Below are positions 37,202 through 45,017 of a stretch of DNA of 64,000 bases, piece by piece. The notes beneath the pieces were generated by a model. It was not told the DNA's origin. It saw only the letters and a program-made list of their open reading frames with translations, and ran no database searches. The translations under genes and the position numbers were made by a program. The first letter of the stretch is position 1, and each line of letters opens with the position of its first letter. The DNA comes from Zobellia roscoffensis (lineage in GTDB: Bacteria > Bacteroidota > Bacteroidia > Flavobacteriales > Flavobacteriaceae), in contig NZ_JADDXT010000002.1 in the NCBI RefSeq assembly GCF_015330165.1, forward strand, positions 1,114,504 to 1,178,503. The letters run 5' to 3'.

Positions 37202-39670
37202 CTAAACAACTCTATCTCTATACAATCGCTCCTGAAATCCAATAAACGTATCCCTTATGGATTTTATATCACCAAGCTCCCGCTTTGCATCTGCAATGGC
37301 ATTATACTTTAGCAATAATAGAGGCGATAGTTTAGAATCGTCCAACTCATTAACACCTTCTTTTACATATTGCTCTAGCACAAAATTTAAAAACTCTTGT
37401 TGCTTTTGGTTGTAGTCGCCTAATTTTATTTTGGCTTTGTCTGCCCTTGCTAATCTTGGCACAAGGTCTTTATGGTATGCTACATAGCTTAGGACATCAA
37501 AAAGATCACTGTCTTCACCATGTACTAAATTACGTAAATCTTCTAATTGTGCATCTGTATATCCTTTTTCGCTTAATTCTTCTAATAAATTTTTGCGGGT
37601 ACTAGGTAAACTCCAGATTTTACGGAGCGCATCTTCATCTGCAACTAAACTAGGTAAGTCTCCATACAGTTGATTCATAAATTCTTCGTGTCCAATAGGT
37701 TTTCCTTCTGAACTCCAAAATGTTGTTTTAACGGTGGCATCTATTTCCCTTTCTTTACCATCAGACAACTTTATTTTAATTAATGCGGTGGGCTCTTTAT
37801 CGCAAATACATGGTATGTTATCACATGTTGCACAAAGTTCATCTTCTGGTTTTTCGCATTTGCAAGGTGTTTCTCCACAAGTCGTACATGGTTTTGCTGT
37901 TCCTCCTCCTTGTGGCGGTTCTGGTGGTAGTGGCTCACCATCCCACTCTGGATCATTAAAATGCTTGTGCGCTTCAACAAAATCATAGACCGTAAAATAA
38001 TCTTTGCCATCAAAAAGGCGGGTTCCTCTACCTACTATTTGCTTAAACTCTACCATAGAGTTTACAGGGCGCAGTAGTAATATATTTCTTATCTCTGGTG
38101 CATCTACACCTGTACTTAACTTTTGAGAAGTTGTTAAAACGGTAGGAATCAGTTTTTCATTGTTTTGAAAATCGGCTAAGGCTTGTTCTCCTCGGCTACC
38201 ATCTTCGGCAGTTACTCGCTTACAATAATCTATACTCTTGCTATCGCTTTCTTGATTAATTATGTCTCTTATCGCAGCTGCATGTACTTGCGTAGAACAA
38301 AATACTAGAGTCTTATGATTTTGATTTACTTCACTTAAGAACTTCTTAACTCTAAAACGTTCAACTTGGTCTATGATGATTTTTCTACCATAGTCTTTAT
38401 AGGTAAATGTATCACCTACTTCAGCAATGCCACTTATAACCGTATCATCTGCAGTTACTGTATATTCATCATAGTTAGTTTGGATTTGCTTTACTCTAAA
38501 CGGTGTCAAAAAACCATCGTTGATACCATCTTTCAAAGCATAAGTATAAATGGGCTCGCCAAAATAATCGTACGTATCACCATTAACATCACGCTTAGGT
38601 GTTGCTGTCAAACCTAACTGTACAGCTGGCGAAAAATATTCTAGTATTTCTCTCCAACTACCCTCATCATTTGCACCCCCACGGTGGCACTCATCTATGA
38701 TAATAAAATCAAAGAAATCAGGATCATACTCCCCAAAATTGAATTTCGGTTCATCGTATTCAATACGTGGCTCTGCAGCTAAATCATCATATTCTTCTAT
38801 GTCAACTTCCTCTTCCCTAACTTCGGTCATGAAGGACTGAAATATGGTAAAGAAAATACTACCGTTTTTGGGTACTTTACCAGTTTTTCTAATTTCAGAA
38901 GGAGTAATACGCTTTTTTATGTTCTCATCTATTGTATCAAAATCATTGAAAGAATTAAAAGCCTGATTAGCCAGTATATTCCTATCTGCAAGAAACAAGA
39001 TCCTTGGCGCCCTTGTAGCATCTCGTTTTAAATTCCACTTAGCATGAAATAACTTCCAGCATAAATGAAATGCAGTAGCTGTTTTACCTGTTCCAGTAGC
39101 CATGGTCAACAACAACCTATCTTTTTTTTCGGCTATGGCATCTAGACATTTTTCTACTGCGGTACGCTGGTAATAACGTGGTAGGTACTGTCCTTTAAAA
39201 AGTGGAAAAGGAATTTCTCTAAAACGTTCTTTCCAATTGACAATTTCTACCTTGTAATCTTCTTTAGGTGTTGGGAAACACATTTCCCACAGTTCTTGCG
39301 GAGTAGGATATTTAGATACATCTCCTTCCGTAGCTTCATCTATGTCTACACCATAAATTTCTTTCCCATTTGTGCAATAAGCAAAACGCGTATTTAATTT
39401 ATAGGCATAGTCTTTAGCCTGTGCTAAACCATCTGTATAATATTTATCTCTTGCTTTGGCCTCTAATACAGCTAACCTTCTTCCTTTATATTCTAACACA
39501 TAGTCGCAAGACAATGGTTTTTTTCTTAAGTTTTCTCCTTTGTGATTTTTCCCAATGATTCTACCTGAAGTAATCACCTCTACTTTTATGCGGCTTTCAT
39601 GCACAACACCCCAGCCTACTTCTCTTAGTGCTGGATCTATAAGGTCTAGTCTGGTTTGTGCTTCGTTCAT
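37202..39670 (-). CDS. hsdR: Type I restriction enzyme R subunit (EcoEI-like)
   Basis: An 822-residue restriction-translocation subunit. Domains in order: PD-(D/E)xK nuclease (CDYVLEYKGRR, then VLEAKARDKYY), SF2 helicase motor with ATGTGKT (near 192), DECHRGG (near 325), GLTATP and QIVGRGTRLFDG, then a C-terminal EcoEI-type domain. Length fits the smaller EcoEI family rather than the 1,000-residue EcoKI type. Residues about 594-626 carry two CxxC-x4-CxC units, an unusual cysteine-rich linker that may bind zinc. The start overlaps the stop of the KAP gene (TAATG), so translation is coupled. Confidence 0.93.
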   Translation of the reverse strand: MNEAQTRLDLIDPALREVGWGVVHESRIKVEVITSGRIIGKNHKGENLRKKPLSCDYVLEYKGRRLAVLEAKARDKYYTDGLAQAKDYAYKLNTRFAYCTNGKEIYGVDIDEATEGDVSKYPTPQELWEMCFPTPKEDYKVEIVNWKERFREIPFPLFKGQYLPRYYQRTAVEKCLDAIAEKKDRLLLTMATGTGKTATAFHLCWKLFHAKWNLKRDATRAPRILFLADRNILANQAFNSFNDFDTIDENIKKRITPSEIRKTGKVPKNGSIFFTIFQSFMTEVREEEVDIEEYDDLAAEPRIEYDEPKFNFGEYDPDFFDFIIIDECHRGGANDEGSWREILEYFSPAVQLGLTATPKRDVNGDTYDYFGEPIYTYALKDGINDGFLTPFRVKQIQTNYDEYTVTADDTVISGIAEVGDTFTYKDYGRKIIIDQVERFRVKKFLSEVNQNHKTLVFCSTQVHAAAIRDIINQESDSKSIDYCKRVTAEDGSRGEQALADFQNNEKLIPTVLTTSQKLSTGVDAPEIRNILLLRPVNSMVEFKQIVGRGTRLFDGKDYFTVYDFVEAHKHFNDPEWDGEPLPPEPPQGGGTAKPCTTCGETPCKCEKPEDELCATCDNIPCICDKEPTALIKIKLSDGKEREIDATVKTTFWSSEGKPIGHEEFMNQLYGDLPSLVADEDALRKIWSLPSTRKNLLEELSEKGYTDAQLEDLRNLVHGEDSDLFDVLSYVAYHKDLVPRLARADKAKIKLGDYNQKQQEFLNFVLEQYVKEGVNELDDSKLSPLLLLKYNAIADAKRELGDIKSIRDTFIGFQERLYRDRVV

Positions 39671-41091
39671 TAATTAACAATTCTTTCGGTTAAGTCATAT
39701 TTTTTCAAAATAAAATTTAGGTCTAAATCAACCCGTTCCCCATGATTTTGATTATTGAGAATAGCTTTTGTAAAATGATGTTCATTATCTTCAAGCTTTG
39801 TTTTTACTAATAATTTATTTTCGAGACTTACCGATTCAGAATTAATTAAACCTTCTTCATTTTTTCTAGATTTTGTCATGTAAACATTAGCATATTTACA
39901 CATAAATCCCGCCACAAGTATTCTTATCTTTCTAATATTAGTAGAATCAGAAATTGGCATCACTATATCATCTAATTCGTTTATTAATTTCTGAATACTT
40001 ATCTCACTATTTCTGATTTTATCTAACAATAATGGATTTATCATTTCCAAATAGCTTATTAGAACAAGGATTTCAGGAAATACATGTTGATTCTCTGAAA
40101 AACTCTTAAGTGTTACTCTAATCCTTGCAAATATTTTTTCAAGCTGTCTTAAGCTAAATCCACTATTTACAAAGAGTAATAGTGGTATAGTATGGAGCCT
40201 ATCGCTATCATTATTAAAATTTGAATACGCACTTCTTTTTTTTGAACTAATAAAATCATCAAAAGCATAGTAATCATATAAGTACTCTATAAACATTTGA
40301 ATATTTGGCTTAGGGATGATATATTCCAAATCAATAAATCGCCTTAAGTATTCATCAGCATCAATTCTATCACTGCCGTAAGCACCTCTTACAGCATTGC
40401 CCAATTGCTTTTTATCAATAGACAAAACAAAAACAATTCCTGAGACTGAAAATAAATGTTTGATTTGTTCTAAAACCTGAATTGCATAACTTGGTCTACA
40501 TCTATCTAACTCATCAATAATAAACACTACAGGTTTACCCCCGTCTACTTTTTTTACAAAATTTTCTAGTGCAGTTCTAAAATCTTTAATTCCTTTTTTC
40601 TTCTCGTTAAAGGATTGTATTTGTTCTTCAACTTCTTCTGCGGTAAACTCTAGAGCAGCTGCAGCAATTTCTGCAACGGCCTCATCCCCTATTGCTTTAC
40701 CAACTGCACCTTTTACTGCAGCGGGAGCTACCTTTTTTAAAAATGTTGCCGATTTTTGAAGAAGTGATTCAAAGTTTTTTTTTGATTTCTCTCGTAATTC
40801 TTCTAACTCAGATAGTAAAGCGATAATCACTTCTTCTTGAAAGTCATTCTCCCAAGCATTAAAATATAAAGTTTTGAAGTCATTATTTTCCAGTTGTTGA
40901 CGCCACATTTTAACAAATGTAGTTTTTCCTTCTCCCCAAGGGTTATTTATAGCGAGTACAAAACCATCTGCATAACCACTAACAATATCGGTTAAAACAT
41001 CAGCATACTTTTTTCTATCCAATTTGCAATTTACAAATGGATCTGTTCCGTCTTCTGGGATTACAATATCGTTATGCTTTAAACTACTCAT
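39670..41091 (-). CDS. KAP family P-loop NTPase within the R-M operon
   Basis: A 473-residue KAP NTPase. Walker A is PWGEGKTTF (GEGKTT at 53-58) and Walker B is FIIDELDRCRP (190-200), the family signature, followed by SIDKKQLGNAVRGAYG, a KAP sensor region. KAP proteins often have membrane helices between the Walker motifs; here that insert (about 110-155) is Ala-rich and only weakly hydrophobic, so the protein is probably soluble. Known relatives include PifA, which excludes phage T7. The gene overlaps hsdS by ATGA and hsdR by TAATG. It could regulate restriction or add a second anti-phage activity; neither is shown. Confidence 0.88.
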   Translation of the reverse strand: MSSLKHNDIVIPEDGTDPFVNCKLDRKKYADVLTDIVSGYADGFVLAINNPWGEGKTTFVKMWRQQLENNDFKTLYFNAWENDFQEEVIIALLSELEELREKSKKNFESLLQKSATFLKKVAPAAVKGAVGKAIGDEAVAEIAAAALEFTAEEVEEQIQSFNEKKKGIKDFRTALENFVKKVDGGKPVVFIIDELDRCRPSYAIQVLEQIKHLFSVSGIVFVLSIDKKQLGNAVRGAYGSDRIDADEYLRRFIDLEYIIPKPNIQMFIEYLYDYYAFDDFISSKKRSAYSNFNNDSDRLHTIPLLLFVNSGFSLRQLEKIFARIRVTLKSFSENQHVFPEILVLISYLEMINPLLLDKIRNSEISIQKLINELDDIVMPISDSTNIRKIRILVAGFMCKYANVYMTKSRKNEEGLINSESVSLENKLLVKTKLEDNEHHFTKAILNNQNHGERVDLDLNFILKKYDLTERIVN

Positions 41092-42287
41092 ACTACAACT
41101 ACGTTTTCAGTTAATTCTCCTGCAAAGGCTTTTTGAAGTATAGATTTTTTGAGTTCTTCCAGTGAATTTAGTTTTAATGAATAATTATAAATAGTAGTTT
41201 TAATTGAGTTGTTCAATGACTCTATTAACAATACTATTTCCTTTTGATTTTCAATACTTGTAAAGGGAATCGGAAAAGCTCTTAATTTTGTTAGACCGAT
41301 GAAGCCTTGAGCGCTTCCACTTGAGTTTTCCGCAACGTATTTTTTAGCTTTTGGACTCTTTAAAAAGTAAAGAATGAATTTAGCTCTATAACTTTCATTT
41401 GATTTAATTAAACCAACATTTTTAATACTAAAAACTCTTTTATCATCAACTAAACATGCCATACCCCTATTAGCACCAATCATTGCAAATAAAATATCAT
41501 TGTAAGCAACATTTGACCTTCTGTAAAAGTTATTATGGTCTTCTTCACTGATAAATTTCGTTTTTTCAAATGAAATACCATCATCAAGTATATTTTTTTG
41601 AGTTACGAAAGGTATTCCAAATTCTTCATCTACGTATTTAGGGGAATCATGTGTTCCATCTTTTACTTCGCAAATTTCATTCAAAGTCTTCTCCTCCCAC
41701 CCAGCTCCTTTTTGACTAAAAATGTCATTAAGTTTAGATTGAAATAACTCTTTTGCGTTTGCTATGTTTGTTGAGATGTTGGCTTTGGCTTGGTCTATAG
41801 CTGTAAACGCTTTGTCTAATAGGGCTACGATTTGTTTTTGTTCTTCAATTGGTGGGATTGGGATTGGATAAGAATATAACCTTTCTTTCCTTACTCCATC
41901 TTGTCCCGCAGCTCTCTTTGAAGTTTTTTCTACAAAGCGAACTAACTCATCCGTTTTCAAAAACCATCTGAAGTATTCTTTATCAAGTTTTTCTTCATTA
42001 GGAATAGCTTTCATCAAAGCTACATTATACGCACCTTCAATTCCACTAAAAATTCCAAATATTGGTGGACCATACCTACCAATCATAATATCAGACTTCT
42101 TACAGAATTTTTTAGCCTTATTTATCGGCACATAAGTCATATACTTATCTGTTCTATAATCTCGAACTTGTACTAACCTAATATACCCCTCTTTCGGTTC
42201 ATAAATAAAATTACTTTTGGGTGGTTGACTTCCACCACTAATTTCACATACCTCACCAAATGGTACTATTTCCCAATCTTTTCTCAT
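41088..42287 (-). CDS. hsdS: Type I restriction-modification specificity subunit
   Basis: A 399-residue protein with two target-recognition domains. The first begins WEIVPFGEVCEISGGSQPPK and the second GWEEKTLNEICEVKDGTHDS, each followed by a helical spacer (IPPIEEQKQIVALLDKAFTAI and SLEELKKSILQKAFAGEL). These two half-sites set a bipartite DNA target, which cannot be read from sequence. It overlaps hsdM and the KAP gene by 4 bases each. It forms the methylase with HsdM and the full nuclease with HsdR. Confidence 0.93.
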   Translation of the reverse strand: MRKDWEIVPFGEVCEISGGSQPPKSNFIYEPKEGYIRLVQVRDYRTDKYMTYVPINKAKKFCKKSDIMIGRYGPPIFGIFSGIEGAYNVALMKAIPNEEKLDKEYFRWFLKTDELVRFVEKTSKRAAGQDGVRKERLYSYPIPIPPIEEQKQIVALLDKAFTAIDQAKANISTNIANAKELFQSKLNDIFSQKGAGWEEKTLNEICEVKDGTHDSPKYVDEEFGIPFVTQKNILDDGISFEKTKFISEEDHNNFYRRSNVAYNDILFAMIGANRGMACLVDDKRVFSIKNVGLIKSNESYRAKFILYFLKSPKAKKYVAENSSGSAQGFIGLTKLRAFPIPFTSIENQKEIVLLIESLNNSIKTTIYNYSLKLNSLEELKKSILQKAFAGELTENVVVV

Positions 42288-43741
42288 ATCAATTCTTTAA
42301 TTGATTTAAGAATAGTATTGGTTTCAGCATCCAAAGTTTCCATTTCCTCCAAAATTTCCTCTGGACTGCGTAATGGTGCCTCTTCAGGTGTATTCGGATT
42401 TTTTGGCGAAAGGTCAAAAGAATCATCATCTAAATCATTCACATTTAAAATCCATGATTTTTCGCTTTCTGGCTTCGTTTTTTGTAATGTTAAGAACTCT
42501 TCCAAATCTCTGTCATTTAACGGATTGGTTTTTCCCATGTTTCGTCCTGGGTCTAACTGGTAGTACCAAATCTTTTTGGAGGGCTCGCCTTTTTGAAAAA
42601 ACAAGACTACGGTTTTAACGCCTGCTCCTGTAAAGGTTCCACCTGGTAAATCTAAAATGGTATGTAGGTTAGAGCCTTCTAATAAGAGTTTACGCAACGC
42701 TACAGAAGCATTGTCTGTATTGCTCAATACCGTGTTTTTAATAACGATAGCTGCACGACCACCTGTTTTTAAGCTCTTTATAAAATGTTGCATAAACAAG
42801 AAAGCGGATTCTCCTGTTTTTATGTCAAAATTTTGTTGTACTTCGGGTCTTTCTTTACCGCCAAATGGTGGGTTTGCTAATATTACGTGATAACGGTCTT
42901 TTTCTTGTATGTCGCGTATGTTCTCACCCAACGTGTTGGTATGAATAATGTTGGGTGCTTCTATACCATGCAAAATCATGTTCATAATACCAATTACATA
43001 AGCCAAGTTTTTTTTCTCTTTACCGTAAAGAGTGTTTTCTTGTAATGTTTTAAGGTTATCAGTGGTTTTATCCATGCGCTCGTACAGATACTCATAGGCT
43101 TCTACTAAGAAACCACAAGAACCTGCAGCGCCATCGTATACTTTTTCACCTATTTGTGGATCTATCACGTTAATCATCGCACGTATGAGAGGTCTTGGTG
43201 TGTAGTATTGGCCGCCATTACGACCTGCGTTACCCATATTTTTAATCTTAGTCTCGTACAGGTGACTTAATTCATGCTTATCTTTTGATGCTCTAAATGG
43301 AAGGCTGTCTGCATATTCTAAAATCTCACGTAGGTTATAACCAGACTGGATTTTGTTTTTCAATTCAGAGAAAATCTCTCCAATCTTATACTCAATAGTA
43401 TTCGCAGAATCTGCTTCTTGCTTAAACTTTGCTAAGTATGGGAATAGCTTTCCATCTACAAATTCTACTAAACCTGTACCTGTTAGCGCTACGTGATGGT
43501 CTAGGTTTCCATCGGCATCTTTAGGCATTGCCCAATTAGGCCAACGGAATTCTTCGGCTAAAATAAAACTGTAATCTTCGCCTTTTAATTCGGCTTCGTC
43601 TGCTTTGTCTTGTTCTAGCTCGTCTAAGTAACGTAAGAACATAACCCAAGAGGTTTGGCCTATGTAATCTAATTCACTATCAGACCCAGAATCTTTGTAT
43701 AGTAGGTCGTCTATATTTTTAAATGTTTGTTCGAAACTCAT
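42284..43741 (-). CDS. hsdM: Type I restriction-modification methyltransferase subunit
   Basis: A 485-residue N6-adenine methyltransferase. The helical N-domain is followed by the SAM site DGAAGSCGF (203-211) and catalytic NPPFGG (290-295, in place of the NPPY/F motif of adenine methylases). Upstream, GRNGGQYYTPRPLIRAM is the conserved HsdM linker. It methylates the HsdS target to protect host DNA. It is the first gene of the operon. Its promoter should lie in 43742-43966, which also holds a gene remnant. Confidence 0.94.
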   Translation of the reverse strand: MSFEQTFKNIDDLLYKDSGSDSELDYIGQTSWVMFLRYLDELEQDKADEAELKGEDYSFILAEEFRWPNWAMPKDADGNLDHHVALTGTGLVEFVDGKLFPYLAKFKQEADSANTIEYKIGEIFSELKNKIQSGYNLREILEYADSLPFRASKDKHELSHLYETKIKNMGNAGRNGGQYYTPRPLIRAMINVIDPQIGEKVYDGAAGSCGFLVEAYEYLYERMDKTTDNLKTLQENTLYGKEKKNLAYVIGIMNMILHGIEAPNIIHTNTLGENIRDIQEKDRYHVILANPPFGGKERPEVQQNFDIKTGESAFLFMQHFIKSLKTGGRAAIVIKNTVLSNTDNASVALRKLLLEGSNLHTILDLPGGTFTGAGVKTVVLFFQKGEPSKKIWYYQLDPGRNMGKTNPLNDRDLEEFLTLQKTKPESEKSWILNVNDLDDDSFDLSPKNPNTPEEAPLRSPEEILEEMETLDAETNTILKSIKELI

Positions 43742-43767
43742 ATTAATTACGCTGTATCTAGATTTGG

Positions 43768-43929
43768 TTAAAGCCCTAATTTAAGTTGTCTATTGTTTAC
43801 TAGTAAATCGTCTAATTTAATTAATTTAATAGTACCAGTCACTCCTATGTCTTTTAAGATTTGAGAAAATTTAACTCCCTCACTGGAAGAATAATAAGAA
43901 ACCGTCCACCGAACGGATTTATCGATGTC
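43768..43929 (-). pseudogene. C-terminal remnant of an unidentified gene
   Basis: The minus strand reads open for 53 codons from 43929 to a TAA at 43770-43768, giving DIDKSVRWTVSYYSSSEGVK and then FSQILKDIGVTGTIKLIKLD. An in-frame TAA directly precedes it and no start codon is usable, so this is not a complete gene. The well-formed amphipathic sequence suggests the tail of a real protein. It lies between hsdM and repeat copy B, so a gene was probably broken when the cassette arrived or changed. Family unknown. Confidence 0.4.
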
Positions 43930-43966
43930 TTAAGAAGGTAGGGGATACAAAACCAAAATAATAAGT

Positions 43967-44051
43967 CCCCGTGGGGTCAAATAAATCCATTTTCCTTTTA
44001 GGGGTCCGGTATTCGTACGTATATAGAGAATTGCCAATAAATGCAAAGACC
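43967..44051. repeat. 85-bp direct repeat flanking the R-M cassette, copy B
   Basis: Partner of the copy at 36903-36987, same orientation, 68 of 85 bases identical. It starts 226 bases upstream of the hsdM start codon and ends 33 bases before the stop codon of the Ros/MucR-like gene. Confidence 0.85.
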
Positions 44052-44083
44052 ATTTTTAAAAACCTACAACGCTCAGATAAAGA

Positions 44084-44503
44084 TTAATTGGTTGCGTGAA
44101 TATTCCTCTTTATGGCAGAAAGCTTTTTAACCAACCTAGCAATAACATCCTCTTGGCTTTCTCTCTTACCATCCCAATAGGCTTTCATGGTCTTGCTTGC
44201 AATCTTGCTTACCAGTTCTTTGTCGGTGGCGGTATTCCCGTCCTTAAACCTAGTTTTTATGCCTCCAATGATAAGGTTGGGCATAATTACAGAATCATAG
44301 TTTTTATTTGCAATTCTCCTCATCTTGGCCTCTAACCAATGGCTTTGAATGCCTTTTTTTGGATGAAAATTAAACTTTGCTTTGTATTCAGCCGCTGTAA
44401 GGCCGTGCCTTTTATTGACGTGCAGCAGGAGCCTATCATAACCTACTTGACATATCTCACATACGGGCTGCCCTTTTCTATTGAACATAGGAGTATTGTA
44501 CAT
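44084..44503 (-). CDS. Ros/MucR-like zinc-finger regulator
   Basis: A 139-residue protein. Residues 15-55 (CEICQVGYDRLLLHVNKRHG then LTAAEYKAKFNFHPKKG) match the Ros/MucR pattern: CxxC-type start, an HVNKRHG helix and the characteristic LT-EYKAKF segment. The C-terminal half is helical and basic. Ros/MucR proteins bind DNA and repress transcription; phage and mobile-element versions are known. Here it may control the element genes or the R-M cassette; the adjacent long repeat could be its target, which is speculation. It is an end gene of the element, transcribed towards the cassette. Confidence 0.65.
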   Translation of the reverse strand: MYNTPMFNRKGQPVCEICQVGYDRLLLHVNKRHGLTAAEYKAKFNFHPKKGIQSHWLEAKMRRIANKNYDSVIMPNLIIGGIKTRFKDGNTATDKELVSKIASKTMKAYWDGKRESQEDVIARLVKKLSAIKRNIHATN

Positions 44504-44788
44504 AAAGCTAATTCGGTGAGTTTAGAATTTAGATTTTTACAAAATGACTTACCAATGATGTTAAAATTACTAAATCCAAAGCTCGAATAAAAGCTAACGG
44601 AGTATCAATAATATTGGTGTCTCTAAACAAATATTATTGTGCAAAATAACTACGAATTAAATATCGCAAGAAATAAAGAAAGTCCGTAACGCCACCGATA
44701 TATTAGAGGGCTAAATATCTCACTATCGATAGTCTTAGGCAGACGCATACAGATGTAAAAAATACTATTCTTTATGCTACGGTTTAAT

Positions 44789-44815
44789 TTACGGATAAAG
44801 CGTTGGATAAAAAAG
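44789..44815. promoter_or_regulatory. Candidate integrase arm-type sites, right end
   Basis: TTACGGATAAAG (44789-44800) and GTTGGATAAAAAAG (44802-44815) repeat the left-end motif in the same orientation. The GGATAA cores are 12 bases apart, the same as the close pair at the left end. They lie about 50-75 bases inside the right att repeat. Confidence 0.58.
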
Positions 44816-44820
44816 AAGTT

Positions 44821-44858
44821 AAAAAACAAAAAACCCAGTAAACATAGTGCTTACTGGG
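44821..44858 (-). terminator. Terminator of tRNA-Asn supplied by the element
   Basis: CCCAGTAA (44834-44841) pairs with TTACTGGG (44851-44858) around a 9-base loop. On the minus strand the stem is followed by TTTTTTGTTTTTT. It lies 10 bases beyond the tRNA 3' end but inside the element, so the element replaces the terminator displaced to 31633-31658. Confidence 0.85.
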
Positions 44859-44865
44859 CTTTATC

Positions 44866-44881
44866 TGCTCCCCCTCTTGGG
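44866..44881. repeat. Right attachment site repeat (att) in tRNA-Asn
   Basis: TGCTCCCCCTCTTGGG, covering the 3' acceptor strand and the 3' side of the T-stem of tRNA-Asn, plus two flanking bases. Identical to 31662-31677, so integration rebuilds an intact tRNA. Confidence 0.88.
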
Positions 44882-44941
44882 CTCGAACCAAGGACCCTCT
44901 GATTAACAGTCAGATGCTCTAACCAACTGAGCTAAGGAGGA
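44868..44941 (-). tRNA. tRNA-Asn (anticodon GTT)
   Basis: The 74-base minus-strand sequence folds as a cloverleaf: acceptor TCCTCCT with AGGGGGA (one T-G pair), D-arm AGCTCAGTTGGTTAGAGC, anticodon arm TCTGA-CTGTTAA-TCAGA with anticodon GTT, T-arm CTTGG-TTCGAGC-CCAAG and discriminator G. CCA is not encoded. It is the integration target of the element; its 3' part is within the att repeat. A consensus promoter lies 33 bases upstream and a strong terminator 10 bases downstream. Confidence 0.96.
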
Positions 44942-44973
44942 AAATATTTTCGCTTTGTTTATCTAAGCGGGTG

Positions 44974-45004
44974 CAAATATAATTGTTTTTTTTATTGTCC
45001 CAAA
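44974..45004 (-). promoter_or_regulatory. Bacteroidota consensus promoter for tRNA-Asn
   Basis: On the minus strand TTTG (45004-45001), a 19-base spacer and TATATTTG (44981-44974) match the TTTG-N19-TAnnTTTG pattern exactly. It lies between the end of the protease gene and the tRNA. Confidence 0.75.
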
Positions 45005-45017
45005 TAAAATTCGAAAA

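Larger units (their letters stand above)
44504..44865. other. Right end of the element, non-coding, with inverted repeats
   Basis: About 360 bases upstream of the Ros/MucR-like gene. They hold CAATAATATT/AATATTATTG arms (44606-44615 and 44630-44639, 14-base loop), a perfect ACTATCGATAGT palindrome (44722-44733), two candidate integrase arm sites and the tRNA terminator. The left end also has an ACTATCG motif at about 31760. No gene is seen. Confidence 0.5.
31662..44881. mobile_element. Integrative element in tRNA-Asn carrying a type I R-M operon with KAP NTPase
   Basis: The 16-base sequence TGCTCCCCCTCTTGGG occurs at 31662-31677 and again at 44866-44881, the second copy lying across the 3' end of a tRNA-Asn gene. 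A tyrosine recombinase begins 168 bases inside the left copy, and GTTGGATAAAA motifs occur near both ends. Contents: integrase, HTH protein, possible replication module, small unknown genes, hsdM-hsdS-KAP-hsdR and a Ros/MucR-like protein. No relaxase, coupling protein or conjugation gene is seen, so it would be mobilised in trans or is a self-excising island. Ends are set by the direct repeat; the exact crossover cannot be placed within it. Confidence 0.9.

Noticed and set aside
31845..44503. Prophage
   Set aside because: No capsid, terminase, portal or tail gene; integrase and defence cargo alone fit an integrative element.
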